From positions 1 through 64,000 of the forward strand of contig NZ_CANLBS010000016.1 of NCBI RefSeq assembly GCF_947488945.1: a stretch of DNA of 64,000 nt, written 5' to 3'. Shown here one piece after another: positions 43,169 through 51,370 of the stretch. The notes beneath the pieces are model-generated. The model was not told the origin of the DNA. It searched no databases and saw nothing but the letters and a program-made list of their open reading frames with translations. The translations under genes and the position numbers were made by a program. The DNA comes from an uncultured Streptomyces sp. (lineage in GTDB: Bacteria; Actinomycetota; Actinomycetes; Streptomycetales; Streptomycetaceae). Numbering within the stretch: the first letter of the stretch is position 1; the number at the start of each line of letters is the position of its first letter.

Positions 43169-45292
43169 TCAGGAGACCGTCATCGGCGCTCCACGCCCGG
43201 CACCGTCGGTGCTTCGCGGGCGGAGGAAGTCGGTCGGCGGCAGGCCGCCTCCGGCCGGCCTCGCGGACCGGACGGCCGCGGGATCGGTCGAGACGAAGGG
43301 ATCACCGGCTCCGCCGCCGTCCCAGCTGTTCCCCGAGGAGCGGACCCCGTGACCGAGCACGGCGTCGCGGCCGTTGGCGACCGCGGTGTTGGCGGTCGCC
43401 TCCGCGGCCGCGGTGGGCAGGTGGAAGCCGTCGACTCCGTTGCGGTAGGCGGTGTTCCGGGTCAGTGTGATCCGTCCGGTGTTCCCCTCGTCGTTGAAGC
43501 CGAGCCCGGTGTTGCCCCAGGCGGCGTTGTTCCGCACCACGTGTGCCACCGGAGCCCGGATACCGCCCCCGCCGAGGGTGAACCCGTTGCCGTTCCCCTG
43601 CCAGTCGCCGTCCCGCCACCGGTTCACCCCGTTGCCGAAGGACCAGTTGCCCTCCACGGTCACCGGGCCGGTGAATCCCCCCAGGTCCAGGCCGTCGTTG
43701 GCGTTGTCGTAGGTACGGCAGCCCCGCACCACGTTGCCCTCGCCGGAGCCGAACTTGATCGCCAGACCCACCCCGCTGCGGCCGTGGTCCTCGACGCCCC
43801 GGTTGGCGTAGAAATCGCTGTCGAGCACCGCGTTGGCCACGGTGCCGCCGCCCCGCAGCGTCAGGCCGGACTCCGCGTTGTCGTGCAGCGAGAGCCTGTC
43901 GAACACCATGTGCGCGCACCCGACGCAGACGTACGCATGGCTGGCGGAGCCGTGTATCTCCAGACCCCGCACGGTCCACCAGCTCGCCGTCTGGGTGATC
44001 GCCCAGGACGAGGCGGGCAGCGCGGAGGCGTCCAGCACCGGCCGTTCACCCGGGTAGTTGGTCAGGGTGATGCGTCGCCGCTCGGTGCCCGTGACGGAGA
44101 TGTCCACCGGTTCGGTGAGCCGGTAGGTCCCGCCGCGCAGATAGACGGTCCGGCCCGGCCGCACCCGCGAGACCGCCGCGCCCAGCGTGGCGAAGGGCCG
44201 GCCGATGCTGCCGTCGCCGGAGTCGGAGCCGTCCGGCGCCACGTATAGGTCCTGGGTGGCAGGGGCGTTCCCGGCCCGCGCCCCCGCCCCGGGCACCGCG
44301 GACACGGTGGCCCGGGGCGACGGGGACGACTCTGGCGGGGACGCCGGCGACTGCCACAGCAGGAGCCCCAGCGCGCCGGTCGCGAGGACGGCCGCGGTCG
44401 CCGCGGTCGCCTTCGCGGCCACCGGGTGCAGCGCCTCGCGGACCCGGTCGAGCAACGGCGCGGCGAGGGACCCGGCGGGCCCGGTGGAGACCGCGGCGTC
44501 CCGGAGTCCGGCGAGCAGGACCGCCGGGACCGCGACGAGTCCGATGCCGGGCAGCAGGTTCTCCGGCGCGACGAGCCCGTGCCCGTGCGCCCCGCACTCC
44601 GCGCAGGTGCGCACATGGCGGGTGAGCCGCTTGCGCCACAGCGCACTGCTCGTGCCGTCCCAGCCCTTCGTCTCGGCGACGAGCCGGGAACATCTGGGCG
44701 AGGCCGACAGGGCGTGCACCAGGAGGCGCGCCGCGTCGAGCCGCTCCTTCATCCGCTGCAGCCGTACCGCGGTGTGGCTTCGGTCGAGCCCCAGCGCCCC
44801 GGCCAGCTCGGACCGGGTGAGGCGGCCCGCCGCCTCCTCCCAGTACAGGGCGAGCAACCGGCGGTCGTCGGGATCCAGCCACCGGCCGGCGAGGGCCAGG
44901 TGCCGGCGCTGACCGGTCAGTGCCAGCTCGGCGACGGTCCGTTCGGTGAAGTCGGGCAGCGGATCGGCCACGTTCTCCACGTCCCGGCGCAGGGGTGTGC
45001 GCCCCGCGCCCCGCCGCTGGTACTGCTGGATCTCGCGGTAGGCGATGGTCACCGCCCAGGACCGGAACCGCTCGGGCTCGCGGAGCTTCGGCAGGCCGCG
45101 GACGATCCGCAGCATGGTCTCCTGCACCAGGTCGTCCACGTCCGTGTGCCCGTCCAGCGCCCGGCCCACGATCCCGTAGAGCAGGCCCAGGTGCAGGGCG
45201 ACCAGCCGCTCCATCGCCGCCGCGTCGCCCGCCTTCGCCGCCTCCACCAGCGCGGTGACGTCCTCCGTGGCGTCGGAACGGGGCTCTGCCAT
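43169..45292 (-). CDS. ECF sigma factor fused to zinc motif, membrane helix and extracellular PL9-like pectate-lyase beta-helix
   Basis: The 707-aa protein is one uninterrupted frame. Residues about 13-90 are sigma region 2 (DVDDLVQETMLRIVRGLPKL; FRSWAVTIAYREIQQYQRR) and 135-190 region 4 (RLTRSELAGALGLDRSHTAV). Then H226-x3-C230-x2-C233 (RHVRTCAECG) matches the anti-sigma zinc motif, with C201 nearby. A single strong helix spans about 292-314 (ATAAVLATGALGLLLWQ), then a Ser/Pro linker. Residues 348-670 resemble PL9 pectate lyases: LYVAPDGSDSGDGSIGRPFATL; GLAIKFGSGEGNVV; RTYDNANDGLDLGGF; GNGNGFTLGGGG. In PL9 enzymes the last motif carries the catalytic Lys; here it is T572. It is inferred to be a membrane-bound pectin sensor and sigma factor. 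It is divergent from pectinesterase and pectate lyase. ATG 45290-45292 follows GGGGCGG. Confidence 0.88.
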   Translation of the reverse strand: MAEPRSDATEDVTALVEAAKAGDAAAMERLVALHLGLLYGIVGRALDGHTDVDDLVQETMLRIVRGLPKLREPERFRSWAVTIAYREIQQYQRRGAGRTPLRRDVENVADPLPDFTERTVAELALTGQRRHLALAGRWLDPDDRRLLALYWEEAAGRLTRSELAGALGLDRSHTAVRLQRMKERLDAARLLVHALSASPRCSRLVAETKGWDGTSSALWRKRLTRHVRTCAECGAHGHGLVAPENLLPGIGLVAVPAVLLAGLRDAAVSTGPAGSLAAPLLDRVREALHPVAAKATAATAAVLATGALGLLLWQSPASPPESSPSPRATVSAVPGAGARAGNAPATQDLYVAPDGSDSGDGSIGRPFATLGAAVSRVRPGRTVYLRGGTYRLTEPVDISVTGTERRRITLTNYPGERPVLDASALPASSWAITQTASWWTVRGLEIHGSASHAYVCVGCAHMVFDRLSLHDNAESGLTLRGGGTVANAVLDSDFYANRGVEDHGRSGVGLAIKFGSGEGNVVRGCRTYDNANDGLDLGGFTGPVTVEGNWSFGNGVNRWRDGDWQGNGNGFTLGGGGIRAPVAHVVRNNAAWGNTGLGFNDEGNTGRITLTRNTAYRNGVDGFHLPTAAAEATANTAVANGRDAVLGHGVRSSGNSWDGGGAGDPFVSTDPAAVRSARPAGGGLPPTDFLRPRSTDGAGRGAPMTVS

Positions 45293-45651
45293 GGTTTCCG
45301 CCCCACCGGTCATTCGATCCGATCGATCTTGCCGAGGGCCCGCATCGTGGCACAGCGCCGGGACACTGTAAAGATCTCGTTGCGGCCCCCGCTCGAGGAG
45401 TGCGACCGGCCAGTTCCCGTTGCGCCGAGGTCTAGTCGGGGAACCGTGGTGCGGAGCAGCGGTGAGACGTGGTGCGGGCGGCGGCCCCGACACCGGCGAC
45501 GGGGCGGTCCGCCCCATCCGAAAGATTTCCCGGAGATTTCTGTTATCCCCTTCCGCCCCACGCATCTACCAGGGCACCGCGGCCTCTCCTGCCGCGGCCG
45601 GTGAGGGGCGACGACGCCCGTCGCCGTACCCGCTGTCCGAAGGAGCATCAG
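45293..45651. other. Divergent promoter region between the sigma-fusion gene and the pectinase operon
   Basis: There is no gene in these 359 bp. The part nearer the pectinase operon is locally AT-richer (45515-45550) and contains the AGATTTC repeats. An AAAGATCTC element near 45370 resembles AAAGATTTC at 45521. No clear vegetative promoter was seen, which fits use of an ECF sigma. Confidence 0.5.
45523..45540. repeat. Tandem AGATTTC repeat upstream of the pectinesterase gene
   Basis: AGATTTC at 45523-45529 and at 45534-45540 are 11 bp apart, one helical turn, in an AT-rich patch about 110 bp upstream of the pectinesterase start. It is a candidate site for a regulator or a promoter element. 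Confidence 0.45.
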
Positions 45652-47133
45652 ATGTGGCGAGACCCGGAGAACCGGCCCGGCCCCGAGCGGGGGCACCGGC
45701 GGCACGGAGCCGCGACCGGTTTCGGTGCGGTGGTAGTGGCGTTCGTGCTGGGGGTGTGGGGGGTGCTGGCCGGTGGGTCGGTGTCCTCGGCGGCTGCGGC
45801 GGCGTTGCCGGCGACGGGTGGGGTGTACCAGCTGGCGGTGACGAAGAGCGGGAAGTGCGTGGACGTGCCGGGGGGTTCGACGGCGAACGGTGCGTTGTTG
45901 CAGCAGTGGGGGTGTACGGCTGATTCGCCGTGGCAGCAGTTCACGCTGGCGTCGGCGGGTTCGGGTGTGTACCGGCTGGTGAACGTGCGCAGTGGTAAGT
46001 GTGTCGATGTGCCGGACTTCTCGACGGCGAGCGGGACCCGGCTCCAGCAGTACGGCTGCGCGGGGCAGACGAACCAGATGTGGACGCTGACGCCGAGCGG
46101 TTCGGGGACGTACCAGATCGTCAACGTCAACAGCGGCCTGTGCGTCAGTGACGAGGGCGCCTCGACCAGCAACGGCACGGCGGTCATCCAGGAGACCTGC
46201 ACCGCCAACACCAACAAGCAGTGGGCGTTCAAGCCGGTGTCCGCGGGCAAGGACACGGTCGCGGCCGACGGCACGGGGACGTACACCACCGTGCAGGCGG
46301 CGGTGGACGCCGTGGGCTCCGGCAACGCGAGCCGGGTGGTCATCACCATCAAGCCGGGCGTCTACCGGCAGCCGGTGAAGGTCCCCGCCGACAAGCCCTA
46401 CATCACCCTCCGGGGCTCCGGCGACTCGCCCGACGACGTCGTCCTCGTCGGCAACCGGAACGCGGGGGACTACGGCACCGCGGGCAGCGCCACCGTCGTG
46501 GCACTCGGCCACGACTTCGCCGCGGCCAACCTCACCCTGTCCAACGACTTCGACGAGAACAGCTCGGACACCGGCGACCAGGCCCTCGCCCTGTACCTCG
46601 ACGCCGACCGCGCCGTCCTGGACGACGTGCGCCTGCTCGGCGACCAGGACACCTTCCTGGTGAACAACAACGCCCGTGTCTACGTGTGGAACTCGTACGT
46701 CGAGGGCACCGTGGACTTCATCTACGGAGGCGGGATCGCCGTCTTCCACAACAGCCGGATCCACGAGAAGCGGACCACCGGAGGCCCGATCACCGCGGCC
46801 AGCACGCCGGCCGAGCGCGCCTACGGCTTCCTGTTCTACAAGTCCTCCGTCACCGGCGCGGTCTCCGGGACCACCCAGCTCGGCCGGCCGTGGCGCCAGG
46901 ACGCCCAGGTCCTCTACCGCGAGTGCACCCTCTCCGCGGCGGTGGCCACCGGCCAGCCGTGGACGAACATGTCAACGAGCACCTGGCAGAACGCCCGGTT
47001 CCGCGAGTACCGCAACACCGGCGCCGGAGCCAGCGTCAACGGCAACCGCCCGCAGCTCGCGGACGCGCAGGCCGCCGCCCACACCCCGCAGAAGTACCTC
47101 GCGGGCGTTGACGGATGGAACCCCGTCCGATGA
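45652..47133 (+). CDS. Secreted pectinesterase (CE8) with N-terminal CBM13 (ricin-B) domain
   Basis: The 493-aa protein has a basic leader and signal helix (GAVVVAFVLGVWGVL, cleavage near AAAAALPA). A beta-trefoil CBM13 follows with three repeats (GKCVDVPGGSTANGALLQQW; GKCVDVPDFSTASGTRLQQY; GLCVSDEGASTSNGTAVIQE). From about 200 comes a CE8 pectinesterase: DGTGTYTTVQAAVDAVG, LLGDQDTFLVNN (catalytic Asp), GTVDFIYGGGIAVF (second Asp) and TQLGRPWRQDA (Arg). It demethylates pectin outside the cell. ATG 45652 follows AAGGAG. The pectate lyase gene follows after 44 bp, so they are probably co-transcribed; demethylation makes substrate for that lyase. Confidence 0.95.
   Translation: MWRDPENRPGPERGHRRHGAATGFGAVVVAFVLGVWGVLAGGSVSSAAAAALPATGGVYQLAVTKSGKCVDVPGGSTANGALLQQWGCTADSPWQQFTLASAGSGVYRLVNVRSGKCVDVPDFSTASGTRLQQYGCAGQTNQMWTLTPSGSGTYQIVNVNSGLCVSDEGASTSNGTAVIQETCTANTNKQWAFKPVSAGKDTVAADGTGTYTTVQAAVDAVGSGNASRVVITIKPGVYRQPVKVPADKPYITLRGSGDSPDDVVLVGNRNAGDYGTAGSATVVALGHDFAAANLTLSNDFDENSSDTGDQALALYLDADRAVLDDVRLLGDQDTFLVNNNARVYVWNSYVEGTVDFIYGGGIAVFHNSRIHEKRTTGGPITAASTPAERAYGFLFYKSSVTGAVSGTTQLGRPWRQDAQVLYRECTLSAAVATGQPWTNMSTSTWQNARFREYRNTGAGASVNGNRPQLADAQAAAHTPQKYLAGVDGWNPVR
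45713..46238 (+). repeat. 526-bp signal-plus-CBM13 module, copy 1
   Basis: This matches 47194-47719 without gaps at about 98% identity (I count about nine differences). It covers the signal helix and the complete CBM13. Codon use in its first 300 bp (many G-ending codons, TTG Leu) differs from the C-ending codons of the catalytic parts. Confidence 0.9.
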
Positions 47134-47177
47134 ACCCGGCTTCGGCCTTCCCGATGTACGAGACGAAGGAGACGATC

Positions 47178-48629
47178 ATGACGAGGCGCAGGACGACCGG
47201 TTTCGGTGCGGTGGTGGTGGCGTTCGTGCTGGGGGTGTGGGGGTTGCTGGCCGCTGGGTCGGTGTCTCCGGCGGCTGCGGCGGCGTTGCCGGCGACGGGT
47301 GGGGTGTACCAGCTGGCGGTGACGAAGAGCGGGAAGTGCGTGGACGTGCCGGGGGGTTCGACGGCGAACGGTGCGTTGTTGCAGCAGTGGGGGTGTACGG
47401 CTGATTCGCCGTGGCAGCAGTTCACGCTGGCGTCGGCGGGTTCGGGTGTGTACCGGCTGGTGAACGTGCGCAGTGGTAAGTGTGTCGATGTGCCGGACTT
47501 CTCGACGGCGAGCGGGACCCGGCTCCAGCAGTACGGCTGCGCGGGGCAGACCAACCAGATGTGGACGCTGACGCCGAGCGGTTCGGGGACGTACCAGATC
47601 GTCAACGTCAACAGCGGCCTGTGCGTCAGTGACGAGGGCGCCTCGACCAGCAACGGCGCGGCGATCATCCAGGAGACCTGCACTGCCAACACCAACAAGC
47701 AGTGGGCGTTCAAGCCGGTCGGCACCGGGCGGGTCTGGTCCGACAAGGCCGACGGGTTCGCCTCGACCGGCGGCGGCACCACGGGCGGCGCGGCCGGCGC
47801 CACCGTCACCGTGACCACCTTCGCCGACCTGGTGAAGTACGCCACCGCCGACGCCCCCTACGTCATCAAGGTCGCGTCGGCCGTCACGGTCAGCCCGTAC
47901 GGCCACGAGATACCGGTGAAGTCGAACAAGACGATCGTCGGTGTCGGCACTCGGGGCGAGATCGTGCACGGCGGCTTCTTCCTCGGCACCGGCGTGCGCA
48001 ACGTCATCATCCGCAACCTCACCATCCGTGACGCCCGGATGGCCGACGACGACCCCGACGACAAGGTCTACGACTACGACGGCATCCAGATGGACACCGC
48101 CGACCACATCTGGATCGACCACAACCGCATCGAGCGGATGAACGACGGTCTCATCGACAGCCGCAAGGACACCAGTTACCTGACCATCTCCTGGAACGTC
48201 ATGGGATCGGAGAACAAGGCGCTCGGCATCGGCTGGACCGACAACGTCACGGCCCGGATGACCATTCACCACAACTGGATCCACGACACCAACCAGCGCA
48301 ACCCCAGCATCGACAACGTCGCGTTCGCCCACCTCTACAACAACTACCTGCAGAACGTGACGTCCTACGGGAACCTGTCGAGGGGCGCTTCGAAGACCGT
48401 CGTCCAGAACAGCTACTTCGAGAACGTCGCCAACCCGTTCTACGTGGACACCACGGCGGCCTCCCTGACGCAGTCGGGCAGCATCATGGTCGGCTGCACC
48501 GGCAAGCAGGTGACCAACGGGACGACCTTCGACCCGGCCGCCCACTACTCCTACACCCTCGACCCGGCGCAGGACGTCCCCGCCCTGCTCAAGCAGTACG
48601 CCGGACCGCAGGGCAACATCGGCGGCTGA
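47178..48629 (+). CDS. Secreted pectate lyase (PL1) with N-terminal CBM13 domain
   Basis: The 483-aa protein has a signal peptide and a CBM13 nearly identical to that of the upstream pectinesterase. Its PL1 beta-helix then reads SNKTIVGVGTRGEIVHGGFF, YDYDGIQMDTADHIWIDH (calcium Asp residues and the conserved WIDH), NDGLIDSRKDTSYLTISWN and HDTNQRNPSIDN (catalytic Arg region). It cleaves demethylated pectin by calcium-dependent beta-elimination. ATG 47178 follows AAGGAG. It is the second gene of the pectin operon, ended by a terminator hairpin. Confidence 0.95.
   Translation: MTRRRTTGFGAVVVAFVLGVWGLLAAGSVSPAAAAALPATGGVYQLAVTKSGKCVDVPGGSTANGALLQQWGCTADSPWQQFTLASAGSGVYRLVNVRSGKCVDVPDFSTASGTRLQQYGCAGQTNQMWTLTPSGSGTYQIVNVNSGLCVSDEGASTSNGAAIIQETCTANTNKQWAFKPVGTGRVWSDKADGFASTGGGTTGGAAGATVTVTTFADLVKYATADAPYVIKVASAVTVSPYGHEIPVKSNKTIVGVGTRGEIVHGGFFLGTGVRNVIIRNLTIRDARMADDDPDDKVYDYDGIQMDTADHIWIDHNRIERMNDGLIDSRKDTSYLTISWNVMGSENKALGIGWTDNVTARMTIHHNWIHDTNQRNPSIDNVAFAHLYNNYLQNVTSYGNLSRGASKTVVQNSYFENVANPFYVDTTAASLTQSGSIMVGCTGKQVTNGTTFDPAAHYSYTLDPAQDVPALLKQYAGPQGNIGG
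47194..47719 (+). repeat. 526-bp signal-plus-CBM13 module, copy 2
   Basis: This is the direct repeat of 45713-46238, 1,481 bp downstream. Identity stops abruptly after the CBM13, where the two catalytic domains begin. Confidence 0.9.
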
Positions 48630-48646
48630 GCCCCCGCCGCCCTCCG

Positions 48647-48697
48647 CCCCGCCCGTCCGCCGCGGCCCGCCAAGACGACCGCGACGGACGGGCGGGG
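48647..48697. terminator. Terminator hairpin after the pectate lyase gene
   Basis: A perfect 13-bp stem (48647-48659 with 48685-48697) closes a 25-nt loop, 18 bp after the stop and 46 bp before the convergent stop at 48743. Confidence 0.75.
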
Positions 48698-48742
48698 CCC
48701 CGGTCGGGCCCCGCGAGCCCGACCGGCCGAGGCGCGGCCGGG

Positions 48743-49960
48743 TCAGTCGTGCGGAGTCCCCGCGAGGAAGGCCGTCAGACCCTCCAGCAGCCGGTCGACG
48801 TCTTCCTCGCTGCTGTACGGGGCCAGGCCGATCCGCAGCCCGCCCGCGTCGCCCAGCCCCAGGTGGCGCGAGGCCTCCAGGGCGTAGAACGAGCCCGCGG
48901 GCGCGTCCACCCCGCGCTCCGCCAGGAACCGCGAGGCGTCCGCCGCCGACCGGCCCCGGAAGGTGACCAGCAGGGTCGGCGTGCGCACGGCCGCGCGGGA
49001 GTGGACGGTGACGCCGTCGAGCGCGGACAGGCCCTTCTCGACCCGGTCCCGCAGCGCGTCCTCGTGGGCCTCGATCTCCTCGAACGCCGCGGCCAGCCGC
49101 TCCCGGCGGGTGCCCTCCACGCTCGGGGCGAGCGAGGCGAGGAAGTCGACCGCGGCCCGTGCCGCGGCCAGGAACTCGTAAGGCAGAGTGCCCAGTTCCA
49201 GCCGCTCGGGGATGGCGTCGGTGGACGGCAGCAGCTTGTCCGGCCGCAGCGTCTCCAGCAGTTCGGGACGGCTCGCCAGCACGCCGAGGTGCGGACCGAG
49301 GAACTTGTACGGCGAGCAGACGACGAAGTCGGCGCCCAGTGCCTCCAGACCGACGGACGCGTGGGCCGCCAGGTGCACCGCGTCCACGTGCAGCAGCGCG
49401 CCCGCCCCGTGCACCAGCTCGGCGATCGCGGGCAGGTCGGGGCGGGTGCCGATCAGGTTGGACGCCCCGGTGACCGCCACCAGCCGCGTCCGCGCGGACA
49501 GCACCCCGGCGAACCGGGCGGCCGGCAGCTCCCCGCCGTCCGGATCGAAGTCGACCCACCGGACCGTCGCGCCCACGGCCTCGGCGGCCTGCGTCCAGGG
49601 GCGGATGTTCGCGTCGTGGTCGAGCCTGCTGACCACCACCTCGTCGCCCGGCCCCCAGCCCTTGGCCAGCGTCCGCGCCAGGTCGTAGGTGAGCTGGGTC
49701 GCGCTGCGCCCGAATACGATGCCGCGCGGCTCCGCCCCCAGCAGGTCCGCCAGCGCCGACCGCGCCCCCGCCACGATGGCCTCGGCGTTCCGCTCGCCCT
49801 CGTTCTGCGTCCCCCGCACGGCGAGCGGCCGCGACAGCGCCTGAACGACCGCGTCGATCACCGGCTGAGGGGTCTGGGTGCCACCGGGGGCGTCGAAACG
49901 GGCCGACCCCGCCGTCAGGGCCGGGAACTGCGCGCGGAGCGCGGGAACGTCGAGGGGCAT
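48743..49960 (-). CDS. Cysteine desulfurase-like PLP enzyme (class V aminotransferase, VC1184 type)
   Basis: This 405-aa fold-type I PLP enzyme reads RFDAPGGTQTPQPVIDAV, FGRSATQLTYDLARTLA, VSRLDHDANIRPW, LLHVDAVHLAAH (PLP Asp and His) and FVVCSPYKFLGPHLGVL (PLP Lys). RTPTLLVTFRG and LRIGLAPYSSEEDVDRLL close it. The catalytic Cys loop of IscS-type desulfurases is not evident, so it belongs to the desulfurase-like group of uncertain substrate. ATG 49958-49960 follows AGGAGAAGG. Confidence 0.9.
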   Translation of the reverse strand: MPLDVPALRAQFPALTAGSARFDAPGGTQTPQPVIDAVVQALSRPLAVRGTQNEGERNAEAIVAGARSALADLLGAEPRGIVFGRSATQLTYDLARTLAKGWGPGDEVVVSRLDHDANIRPWTQAAEAVGATVRWVDFDPDGGELPAARFAGVLSARTRLVAVTGASNLIGTRPDLPAIAELVHGAGALLHVDAVHLAAHASVGLEALGADFVVCSPYKFLGPHLGVLASRPELLETLRPDKLLPSTDAIPERLELGTLPYEFLAAARAAVDFLASLAPSVEGTRRERLAAAFEEIEAHEDALRDRVEKGLSALDGVTVHSRAAVRTPTLLVTFRGRSAADASRFLAERGVDAPAGSFYALEASRHLGLGDAGGLRIGLAPYSSEEDVDRLLEGLTAFLAGTPHD

Positions 49961-50235
49961 GCCTTCTCCTGGGCGTGGTCGGTCCGGGCCTGGCCGGCCC
50001 GGGGGCGGCCGCGGCGGCGCCCGGGAAACGATCCTGCCCTGTGCGCGCCGGAGCCGCGCGCCCGGGTCGCCGGCCCGCGCGTCCATCACCGGCGGTCTGC
50101 TCCCGGGAGCAGACCGGAACCCCCGGTCGAGGCCCCGGACGCCCCGTTGTCGTACCGGCGTGATACTCAATTGCCCGGGGAGGTGATCACGGTTCCGCCC
50201 GCGGATCACCACGGAATACACACAAGGGGGGCGAC

Positions 50236-51186
50236 ATGGGGTTGTTCGGGCGTTTTTCCAGAACCGCGCCGCGACTGGACGCCGACGGATGGGACCCGGA
50301 GCTGGCGCGCGTGCGCGCCGCCGCCACGGACCGGAAGTGGCCCGCGATGCGGGCGCAGTTGTCCGAGGCCGATCCGGGCACGCAGCTGAGCCGGCTGGTC
50401 GGGCACGCCGCGGACGTCACCGGGCTGGAGAAGTGGTTCGACCAGGTGGTCGCGGCGGAACCGGACTCGGCGCTCACCCTGCTGGTCTCGGGCGCGCGCC
50501 GGGTCAGCTGGGGGTGGGAGGCCCGGACCGCGCTGCGCGCGCAGCACGTCTCCCGGGAGCAGTTCCGTACGTTCCACGAGCGGCTGCGGCTCGCCGAGGA
50601 GCAGCTGTACGCGGCGGCCGAGCGCGAGCCGGAATGGGTCGCGCCGTGGTACTTCCTGCAGATGTCCGGCCGCGGACTCGAGGTCGGGCAGGAAGTCGCC
50701 CGGCGCCGGTTCGAGGCGGCCGTGCGGCGCGCACCGCGCCATCTCGGCGCCCACCAGCAGCAGTTGCAGCAGATCTGCGCCAAGTGGGGCGGCTCGCACG
50801 AGGAGATGCACGCCTTCGCGCGCGCCGCCATGCTGGACGACGTCCCCGGCGGCCCGCTGGGCAGCCTGGTGGCGATCGCGCACCTGGAGCACCGGGGTGA
50901 ACTCGACGGCGCCGAGGAAGCGGCGTACCTGCGCGCACCCGAGGTGGTCGCCTCGCTGCACGAGGCCGCCGACCGTTCGATCCGGCACCCTTCGTACGGG
51001 CGCCCGCCCGGCTGGACGCACACGTACAACGTCTTCGCGATGGCCTTCGCGCTCGCCGGCGAGAAGAAGGCCGCGGCGGAACTCTTCGACACGCTCGACG
51101 GGCGCGTCACCGAGTTCCCGTGGCAGTACATCGACGGCGACGCCGCCAGAGCGTTCCGGACCTGGCGCGCCAGGTCCGGCCGCTGA
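50236..51186 (+). CDS. TPR-like helical protein of unknown function (DUF4034-like)
   Basis: The 316-aa all-helical cytoplasmic protein starts MGLFGRFSRTAPRLDADGWD. It has helix pairs of the TPR type (LAEEQLYAAAEREPEWVAPW; RRRFEAAVRRAPRHLGAHQQ; AFALAGEKKAAAELFDTLDG), with WVAPWYFLQMSGRGLEVGQE and PPGWTHTYNVFAMAFALAGE as distinctive blocks. The function is unknown. ATG 50236 follows AAGGGGGG. It precedes the Hsp90-like and TPR genes on the same strand by 184 bp and may belong with them. Confidence 0.75.
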   Translation: MGLFGRFSRTAPRLDADGWDPELARVRAAATDRKWPAMRAQLSEADPGTQLSRLVGHAADVTGLEKWFDQVVAAEPDSALTLLVSGARRVSWGWEARTALRAQHVSREQFRTFHERLRLAEEQLYAAAEREPEWVAPWYFLQMSGRGLEVGQEVARRRFEAAVRRAPRHLGAHQQQLQQICAKWGGSHEEMHAFARAAMLDDVPGGPLGSLVAIAHLEHRGELDGAEEAAYLRAPEVVASLHEAADRSIRHPSYGRPPGWTHTYNVFAMAFALAGEKKAAAELFDTLDGRVTEFPWQYIDGDAARAFRTWRARSGR

Positions 51187-51370
51187 CCCGGCGCGTCCGG
51201 CGCCCACCGTGCGGCGCCCGCGCCGATCCGGTACGCGCCGGCCCGGTACGCCGGTCCGCCGCGTGCCGACCGCCGATCGGGTCCGCCGGTCCCCTCCGCG
51301 TCGTGCGGGCCGTGCTCCGGCCCGTACGCACCCGCCCCCTCCTTCACCACACATCGAGGAAGCCTCTCAG

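Noticed and set aside
44460..44560. A second membrane helix in the sigma-fusion protein (residues 249-263)
   Set aside because: The segment GIGLVAVPAVLLAGLRDAA is short and interrupted by charge; similar stretches occur in soluble linkers. A second helix would put the beta-helix on the cytoplasmic side, contrary to its secreted-enzyme character.
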